Assembly: GCA_936450465.1 (NCBI GenBank)
Contig: OW388290.1
Span: 25,781,457-25,845,456 of the forward strand
Direction: 5' to 3'
DNA from: Gibbula magus
Taxonomy: Eukaryota; Mollusca; Gastropoda; Trochida; Trochidae
DNA: 64,000 nucleotides
Part shown: piece after piece, positions 56,980-64,000 of the stretch
How the letters are laid out: each line of letters starts with the position of its first letter
Position numbering within the stretch: the stretch's first letter is position 1
The notes under the pieces: generated by a model
The model's database searches: none
What the model was told of the DNA's origin: nothing
What the model saw: only the letters and a program-made list of their open reading frames with translations
Program-made: the position numbers and the translations under genes

Positions 56980-59401
56980 CTTCAACCAGCTCCCCAGATG
57001 TCCTCAGGTGTTAACACAGCAGCCGGCGAGCCAGTGTTGACACAATACTGACACGAGCCAGAACATCAAACACAGCAGCGGGCGAGCCAGTGTTGACTCT
57101 GTCAACAATGTATGAGAGAGAGAGGGGGGATTAATGTTTAACTATGTTCAGCTAGCCCTCGTCTCGCATTTTCATCCCTGGGACTAACCCGTGTTTGATA
57201 ATTATTTCTTTAATGTATATTCAGATTATTTATCTGGAGGAAAAAACAACAACAACTATTCATTCAATTATTCTTCAGAAAAATACATTTAGATAGTATA
57301 ATCCCCAAATATAAAACATTCATTCATTTATTTATTCGATTTTAGTATTAAAAATGTAGCATTCTTATTTTATACATCTCTCATTTATTATACAGGTAAT
57401 TTGTTCACTTATTCAATCTGAAATAAAAGACTTGCACTCAGTCTATGCTATTCTAGAGTTGTAGCAGAAATTTGCCTCGCTGTTGACCACTTAGTGACCT
57501 TAGCGTTAATCCTTAATACAAACAGACTAAGAACACACCGGACTGAATAAACAAACAAAGGCGCGTGTCTACTGTGATTGGCGTATCTGTATGGAGTAAG
57601 CGGGAAACATCTCTGGCCTATTTCCCATATGTGCTGAATATTATCTATTTTTAGGTAACTTCATATATGTTGCTATGGTGACTTAACTGAGTTATGAACA
57701 TAATTAGGGTGACCCCTTTTCTATTGTATACCTCCTAATTCTTAAACCACAAAGGCTCTCGGCGCGTGTCACAAAGAATAAAAGAGATATTCATTCATTC
57801 ATAATAATAGAACTTATATCTTTTATAACCAAATGACAGAAAAAAATTAATATGAAACTGTGACTTTTATCATAAAACTGTAAACTGGTGTTGAAAATGA
57901 TTTTTAGACATTAGTTTTCCAAAATCTTCCCCTGAAAATATATAATAAAATAAAAATAGAGACATCAACTATGTTTATGTGTGCTTGAGTAGTGTACTTC
58001 TAAATGCTTATTTATATTAGACTACCGCTTGTATATGTGAAACAAGACTTATTTCAGTTTATGATTATTGATGTATATCGGAGTTACTCCTGATAAAATT
58101 GGTTTGATATATCTCCAACCTTAATACACTTGACAATATGTTTACCTGTAAGACAGAACATTAAGTTAATAATAAATATTCTATTACAATGTGTTGACGC
58201 ATGCTATGACCATGAAAAATGATAAGATATTACTTCTAACATGTACTAAAATACTTCAGTGTTGTTTGTCAATTCTCAATATATGTTTTATGTGTAGATG
58301 ACAATACGTAGCCATTATATTCATAGCAATTTATCCCGTTTGCAATAGTCATATTTAATGAGAGACACACACCCATGTGGTATTAAGTTTCACAAATGTA
58401 TGCAATCAGGCTCTGTCTTGTGTAATATAAGTCTTTTAATGTAAGTTAAATAGACGCCACATTTCTGTCTAGTATGTGTTATATGTCGTAGAATAGTTTA
58501 TAAAATTCAGACAATATGGTGTTCAAATAAAGTATCTATAAATAAAAGATAAATAAGTCATCTTTAAGTAAAGCCTAATCCATCACGGCTGGTCGCATAA
58601 TTGATTCAACTCACTAGGCCATGTCATTCACCTTCAGTGAACATGTCTAATTCAGCTAAAATCATAATGTAATAAAAAATGTCATTGTTCAAGAATAATG
58701 TTACTATTTCTATATTGAATCTTAAGGTGAATTCTAACTATATCGTATGAATGTTGAATTGATATTCTGTATTACAATTGTTGCATATTTGAATAAGTGA
58801 CTATCATGTATGTTTATTGTAATATGGACTTATGTAACTATTATTATTAATGGAGTTGAAGTTGTTCTGTATTCTATTTATATATCACCTTTTGTATTGA
58901 ATATGATGTACTGTTAAATATGTTAATGACATTTATTTGACTGATCGTTCTGCTGTTTGTGTGTTAATTTAAGGCATGAAGACCTGGTACCTTTTCCCTA
59001 TAGCGCAAGTTATAATTCTTGGCCGAAACTTCTAGCGAAAGCAAGAAGCAAGTTTTCAGTTGTAAGAACTGAGAGAGCAACAATGAAAACTCTGTGGTCA
59101 TTTTCCTTTTATCACATAATGCATTCTTCAGAAATGTAAGACAATGGGCAGATGAATGTAAATGCTTGAAATGTCATTTGATAATGGTTTTACATAATTT
59201 TAGACAGTAATACTAAAGTTGAATTTATTCTAATCCTTCAATTAACATACATACACCATTTGAGGTACATATCCTATATTATGTGTATTTAATGAAATGT
59301 GTTTAATGAAATTTATAAGATGTCATTATGGTTGAAAAAGTATCTGAAATATTGTAGTTAGGTTATATTACATGGCAATCATTTTATGTTATTCAACAAT
59401 T

Positions 59402-59435
<34 letters not shown>

Positions 59436-59733
59436 TGTTAACTAGTCATAAAGGTCAAACATGCTCTTGGTACCATGGAAAGAAGTGACCCTGGTGTATA
59501 ATAAGGTACACTTCACGTAACTACACAAATTTGGAAGACGTCCAGTATAGTGAGTTTGCCCTGCAGAAAATGTGGTTAATTTATCTGTTTTCACATTCCG
59601 AGATTATATGTGACAATTGCTATATAGTAATAACAAAACGAATATTAATCTTCACACATTTTATTTGCCCCGTTTCAATGAGAAGACTTAAGGCTAGGAA
59701 CACTCCCTAAGTCTTCTTTACAACCACGAATGT
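56980..59733. other. Left half of the Polinton-type element without long ORFs
   Basis: No frame above about 60 codons. A short direct repeat (cacagcag-cggcgagccagtgttgac) occurs twice at 57015-57105, and an (ag)n run at 59406-59432. Composition is AT-rich like the host. A small frame near 58975 has no support. Confidence 0.5.
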
Positions 59734-61134
59734 CTATTGAGCTACTTCTTCTTCTTCCTCATCATCCTCACTACCGTCTTCAGATTCGTCATCACTGTCA
59801 TCATCAACATCTTTTATGATTTCCATGATCCATGGCTTGTACTTGTAGAGTTTGGAAATAACTTGTTCAATCATATTTTCAGCTGTGTCTTCCATAGAGT
59901 TAAGAATGTCCAAGGTATTGGGACCATGCCTCAAGCCAAAGACATAGGCAACAACTTGCCCATACATTTCTTTGAATTTTCTCCAAACTATATTATTCAT
60001 TTTATTTTCAATCATATCTCCTGACATGTTTAGCTTTTCATACCACTGTCTCTTTATATTCAATAGATCTTCATTCTCCCGACCAACTCTCTTTATCAAA
60101 CTTCTTATAACCTCTTCTTCACTATCTTTGCTAGTCTTTTGTAATTTATTATGAAATATCTTCATGTCATCATCATCATCATCAATATCATCCTTTTCCA
60201 CTTCTGGGCATTGCTTATCGTGGAGATGTTTCTGTAAACAAATACTATTTAGAAACACCTGTCCACAATAACAACAGCTTTCTAGAGATTTCTTTGGGGG
60301 AAAGGCGTCATCAAACTTTCGTTTCATTGGCTCATTGGCAATTCCGGGAGGTGAAGGTGAACTTTCATTCCCAGGACACCAGGTTTTTCTGTGTTTCATG
60401 AGGTCCGTAGTCGATTGGAAGACTATTCCACAACTATCGCAAGAAGGCATATCGCAGAGATTTTCGGCACACGTCTGCACGCTTCGTAGGGTAGACTCTT
60501 TCTGAGGATGGTTTTCCAAACTACTCACTTTACAGCCATTAGGACGAAGTCTTTCGTCTGCTGGTGTATCAGGTTTTAAATCAATTAAAAGATGGCCATA
60601 GGGTTCGCTCGTAGCCTCTTCAAATGTTTGCATAAAATGTTGAGATCGGGTTGGATACATTTGACGACCTAAGGTCATGATGGATTGTTGGTCTACTGGA
60701 TTGTTAAACATGACTATATAATGACAGTTTCTACGTTGTGTTGGGTTCCTATAATAGAAAAAGTTTTGATTGATGGCGATGACAGAGAGGTTACGATGAT
60801 GGGAACCTTCTGTAAACAAGTCAGTTATTTTGGGATCTTTACTCGCTGTCGACATGAGATCGTCAAGAACGACTCCATTTCTTACACCTGTGTCAAAAAA
60901 GTAGTCTTGGTCCAAATCTATGGGAATACCTTGAACAAACTCTACAGGAGGATACACGGATTGTAGAATGTCATCATAGAGAGGTTGCCAGCGACGATAA
61001 AGCCATAAGATCCGTTGAGGGTAAGGTTTAATCTTGAGGCTTTCCAAAATGTGTCGAACAAGATACGATTTTCCTGATGATGTTGGCCCGGAAACGATCA
61101 TGGTGAAGGGGTGACGTAATGAAACCTCTTGCGG

Positions 61135-61204
<70 letters not shown>

Positions 61205-61515
61205 GGTGGTGGTGGTGGTGGTGGTGGTGGTGGTGGTGGTGGTGGTGGTGGTTGTGGTGGTGGTGGTTGTGGTGGTGGTGGTTGTGGTGGTGGTTGTGGT
61301 GGTGGTGGTGGTTGTGGTGGTGGTGGTGGTGGTGGTGGTGGTGGTGGTTGTTGTTGTGGTTGTTGTGGTTGTTGTGGTTGTTGTGGTTGTTGTTGTGGTT
61401 GTTGTTGTGGTGGTGCTAGTGGTTGTGGTTGCAGTTGTTCATGTTTGATAGTCATATGTCGCTTTAGACTATCTGGCCAAGAATATGTCTTGAAACATAC
61501 TGGACAGGAGTACAT
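59734..61515 (-). CDS. Polinton-type packaging ATPase with zinc fingers and Q/P tract
   Basis: 593 aa. The N-terminus is a C2H2 finger (C-x2-C-x12-H-x4-H within residues 4-25). A tract of about 100 Pro and Gln residues follows (roughly 27-131), encoded by (ccn/caa)n microsatellite DNA. The FtsK/HerA-type ATPase then shows Walker A GPTSSGKS (about 143-150), Walker B VVLDDL (about 213-219), a GSHHRNLSVIAINQN sensor region and PYGHLLIDLKPDTP near its end. Two C2HC fingers follow near 358-380 and 412-436, then an acidic C-terminus. In Polintons this ATPase is thought to drive genome packaging. The frame is open throughout. Confidence 0.9.
61139..61440 (-). repeat. Trinucleotide microsatellite inside the ATPase gene
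   Basis: Plus strand (ttg)n and (gtg)n blocks encode the Gln and Pro runs on the minus strand. Such tracts change length readily, so length polymorphism is expected. Confidence 0.9.
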
Positions 61516-61943
61516 TATGCCTTCTTACTGTAACGATCTGGCTTTCCCTGTTTTGGAAGAGACTTCTTTTTGTGTGATGTGTTTTCTTTAACTTTCTTGT
61601 CAGGAATGACACACACTTTCTGTGCTCTCCTTTGTATAGCCCTTTCGCGTTTCTCTTGAGCTTTGGCTTGCTCCACGACTTGTTGTGTTGGAGAGACAAA
61701 GTTAATTTTGAGTTGTTCAGAATAAGGCATGGCCAGTGCTTGTTCTTTTCGTTTCCTTTCTTCCCAAATTTTAGGCCATTCTGGATCATAAAGCTCCAGT
61801 GTTCTGTCAACAGACAAGTTGCCGTGCTGTTCACATTTACCCTGTACTTGCAACATATAATAGCGAGTCCATTTCTCGGTGTCTGGGACAAAAAGTTTAT
61901 ACTGACTCATGGTGATGTGTCCTCCCTGAATGTTCTGAAGCAA
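61515..61943 (-). CDS. Small basic protein of the Polinton-type element, unknown
   Basis: Up to 142 aa; the second Met (MSQYKLFVPDTEKWTRYY) is an alternative start. Its stop codon abuts the ATPase start region. The first half has aromatic and charged residues (WTRYYMLQVQGKCEQHG, LYDPEWPKIWEERKRK); the second half is Lys/Arg-rich. I do not recognise the family. Its position between the ATPase and PC4-like genes, all on one strand, suggests expression with them, and its charge would suit nucleic-acid binding. Confidence 0.7.
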   Translation of the reverse strand: MLQNIQGGHITMSQYKLFVPDTEKWTRYYMLQVQGKCEQHGNLSVDRTLELYDPEWPKIWEERKRKEQALAMPYSEQLKINFVSPTQQVVEQAKAQEKRERAIQRRAQKVCVIPDKKVKENTSHKKKSLPKQGKPDRYSKKA

Positions 61944-61966
61944 ATGAGGTTAGTCATTATCTCGAC

Positions 61967-62008
<42 letters not shown>

Positions 62009-62496
62009 TTCTGTCAACCTATATTGAATTCAGATCCCTTATCAGATTGAAAAATACCAAGTATACGATATTGTGGTTTTCTGTCAAGGCTTTCACCACC
62101 TTTGGTAGACTTGAGTGGATAGACCCAAAGATAACATGAAAATAAATCGAATCTTAAATTGACCTTCAGCTTTCACAGCTTCGAATAACTTCTCTAGCAT
62201 AATTGATGGGTTTTTTTAATCATAATAAATATCATGTAATGTAAGATGCCATGATGTGTAAATGATCCCACTCTATTGATGTTCACTCTATTTATATATC
62301 TACAAAAAGAAGACCAACACAAGAAAAATACATACAATATGTTTATTACAATATCATGATCACAATGTTGAACCAACAGCAGTATCACTCTTTTGGTTTG
62401 GTTGTCCTACCATATACACATAGTCACAGTCTGGTCTTATGTTGAAGCCAAGGGTCATCTGTATAGGACAGTTCTTAAAAGAGTCAAGTCTCAGTT
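61944..62496. other. Spacer in the Polinton-type element
   Basis: Contains a (ta)n tract at 61970-62006. No supported ORF. It probably holds the promoter of the small basic protein gene and the 3' end of the PC4-like gene. Confidence 0.5.
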
Positions 62497-63525
62497 CTAC
62501 CAGTTGATATAGTCACTAGGATTACACTTCCAACATTGCAAATGCTCCATTTGACCCTGATGAAAATGTTCATCATCTACACCAAAATCATCATCGTCAA
62601 CAATATCATCATTATTATCATCATCAGAAAATGGTGGTGACCTTAAATTGAGGTATGTTGGCGGTGATTCATCTGAGGTATTGAAAGGTGTTGCATCCTC
62701 ATATTGTGGTCTTCCATCAGATGCTGTGGTTTTAATATAACCAACAGGATAATGATCAGGTTTCTTCCCCTTAACCAAACTGCTATACCCTGGAATCACT
62801 AAGTCCATCTGCTGATCAAATCTTCTGTAGTCTTTATCCATCTCCTCACGGATCTGACGTAAGTCTCTTTCCAACTCAGTCTCCTCAACCTGCTCATCAT
62901 TCTCCTCTTCTTTCCTTACATCCTCAGGATCATTAGGTATCTCATTATCAGCTTCATTGTCGATCTTGGAATCACTCTCCTGCTTTTTCTTAATGTGTTT
63001 ATCAGATTTCACATCAGGTAACTTTCTCTTCCCTGACCCTTTTGATACCATCTCTTTAAGTTCAGGTACAAAGTCTGGCATCACATCACAACAGTCTCTC
63101 AATTTCTTCCACTGATCTTGGGATAGTAGAATACCTTTTGAGGAAGGTACTAGTTTATCATCATTAAACACCCAGTGTCTGAGATCCACACCATGATCTT
63201 CCACAGTGGCATAGACACTGGTTCCCACGTGTGTATAGAAACTTGTCTTACCATACTGCTCTAAGAACTTGAACACTCCTGGTAGTTCTGACCAGTGTTT
63301 CAGAGTCAACATAATCCCTCGTTTGGTAGGATAGCTCTTGCCATTAGGGAAAACATCATACTTGCGGATATGTATACTTAACATTCCATCCCAAGTCTGA
63401 GCAGTCACATACACCTCCCCACCCAAGTCCAAATGACAACGAGGATCCTGCATCTCTGTCAACTGCTTATCTGCCATAGTGGCTAGTCCATATCTCTCCA
63501 TAGGGTCCTGGGGTAATTTTGCCAT
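62497..63525 (-). CDS. Protein with two PC4-like (p15) domains
   Basis: 342 aa. Residues about 31-91 read like the ssDNA-binding domain of transcriptional coactivator PC4 (EVYVTAQTWDGMLSIHIRKY, then PTKRGIMLTLKHWSEL); about 93-150 is a second, weaker copy (VDLRHWVFNDD, PSSKGILLSQDQWKKL). A basic stretch near 163-181 could be a nuclear signal, then an acidic coiled-coil-like region. A PPTY sequence sits near 288-291, and the end is Asp-rich with a CWKC pair. PC4 folds bind single-stranded DNA in transcription and replication. In this element it may organise the genome or act as a transcription factor. It starts about 130 bp inside the right TIR. Confidence 0.8.
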   Translation of the reverse strand: MAKLPQDPMERYGLATMADKQLTEMQDPRCHLDLGGEVYVTAQTWDGMLSIHIRKYDVFPNGKSYPTKRGIMLTLKHWSELPGVFKFLEQYGKTSFYTHVGTSVYATVEDHGVDLRHWVFNDDKLVPSSKGILLSQDQWKKLRDCCDVMPDFVPELKEMVSKGSGKRKLPDVKSDKHIKKKQESDSKIDNEADNEIPNDPEDVRKEEENDEQVEETELERDLRQIREEMDKDYRRFDQQMDLVIPGYSSLVKGKKPDHYPVGYIKTTASDGRPQYEDATPFNTSDESPPTYLNLRSPPFSDDDNNDDIVDDDDFGVDDEHFHQGQMEHLQCWKCNPSDYINW

Positions 63526-63655
63526 TTTCTATCTTCAAGGTTAACAGCACAGAGCACCAATAGCGTCAAGAACATAAGACCACTTCTCAAGATTCGAATG
63601 AGAATGAATGTATTCATGAAACAAAGTGGCCTTTTATCATACCTTGAGAGGGTAT

Positions 63656-63922
63656 AAATGATATTAGTCTGACCGAATTTTGTCACTTAAAAAATCGGTC
63701 AATTCAATTAACAATTAAATTGGTCAAAACCATATATACGACACTGAGAACACCTGTGCTACAGGTCTGGACATGTCTGAGAAAATCAGTTTGACCGAAT
63801 TTTCGGTCCACTCCATAAATTTAAGACTATACAGGCCCATTCCAAAAAATATCCTATACAAGCCCAATAAAAAAATATCCTATGCAGAAAAAAAAATATC
63901 CTATGCAGGCCGGTTTACTACT
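63656..63922. repeat. Right terminal inverted repeat of the Polinton-type element
   Basis: About 267 bp, the reverse complement of 56716-56979, ending GGTTTACTACT directly before the catgtg duplication. The PC4-like gene reads leftward from just inside it, so the TIR may carry its promoter. Confidence 0.92.
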
Positions 63923-64000
63923 CATGTGTAGTGACCTCAGAGATTACAAGAGGTACAGTTTTATCAGAAGTTTGATTTTCAATTAAAAATATTTTATGTT

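Larger units (their letters stand above)
56710..63928 (-). mobile_element. Compact Polinton/Maverick-type element
   Basis: The element proper is 56716-63922 (7.2 kb), bracketed by the perfect 6-bp duplication catgtg (56710-56715, 63923-63928). Its ends read AGTAGTAAACC...GGTTTACTACT inside terminal inverted repeats of about 265 bp. AG-start ends, long TIRs and a 6-bp TSD are Polinton hallmarks. Cargo on the minus strand is a PC4-like protein, a small basic protein and a packaging ATPase of the Polinton type. No protein-primed polymerase, integrase, protease or capsid gene is seen, and 2.7 kb of the left half is without long ORFs. It is therefore either a deletion derivative or a distinct minimal lineage needing helpers. 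Confidence 0.9.

Noticed and set aside
61119..61448. Poly-Val and poly-Leu/Trp plus-strand frames
   Set aside because: Antisense reading of the trinucleotide tract in the ATPase gene.
61469..61891. 140-codon minus-strand frame overlapping the small basic protein
   Set aside because: Overlaps the 61515-61943 frame almost fully in another frame and has less natural composition; treated as a shadow.

Overview
This is an AT-rich, intron-rich metazoan nuclear window, most likely from a lophotrochozoan and probably a marine mollusc. The basis is ShKT modules and a F-type-lectin-like exon in one locus, a tRNA-derived SINE with a mollusc-style 3' tail, and a high load of foldback and satellite-bearing repeats. 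No bacterial-style genes, rRNA, CRISPR array or functional tRNA gene is visible. The species cannot be named from sequence alone.

Host gene. One plus-strand secreted-protein locus appears to run from about 7.9 kb to beyond 54.5 kb. A signal-peptide-like exon (7881-7916) may be joined over a 24 kb intron to a short exon at 32362. Then come seven further exons carrying complete six-cysteine ShKT modules after the first at 32562 (36728, 40111, 42473, 42972, 48104, 49294, 52273), two eroded ShKT exons (38203, 41864), a cysteine-free linker exon (38811), a 141-codon Asn/Thr/Ser/Gly-rich exon packed with N-glycosylation sequons (53286), and an exon with the first half of a F-type-lectin/discoidin-like domain (54327). 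All intact internal exons are phase 1-1. A possible alternative 3' end lies at 43769-44420: two exons of an unrecognised Cys-containing domain, a stop codon and two AATAAA signals. Part of the locus arose by tandem duplication (36.2-38.9 kb versus 39.6-42.5 kb, with a partial third copy at 47.65-49.5 kb).

Mobile DNA. The putative first intron holds a young, apparently intact Ty3/gypsy LTR retrotransposon (11322-20029, minus strand, 1164-bp LTRs, 4-bp TSD, PNMA-like gag, full pol). It also holds a nearly full-length APE-type non-LTR retrotransposon (21647-26609) flanked by an identical 161-bp direct duplication and carrying a changed RT catalytic motif. At the right end is a compact 7.2 kb Polinton/Maverick-type element (56716-63922) with ~265-bp TIRs starting AG, a perfect 6-bp TSD (catgtg), a packaging ATPase with zinc fingers and a Q/P tract, a protein with two PC4-like domains, and a small basic protein. 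No polymerase, integrase, protease or capsid gene is recognisable.

Other repeats: a 1.09 kb foldback element built of minisatellites (27777-28866), a perfect 82-bp-arm palindrome (30041-30207) with a diverged relative at 52065, other hairpin elements at 5246, 39488 and 48966, three copies of a satellite-bearing family (6.8 kb, 30.5 kb, 54.6 kb), tRNA-derived SINE pieces and several microsatellites. The rest looks like intron or intergenic DNA without recognisable content.
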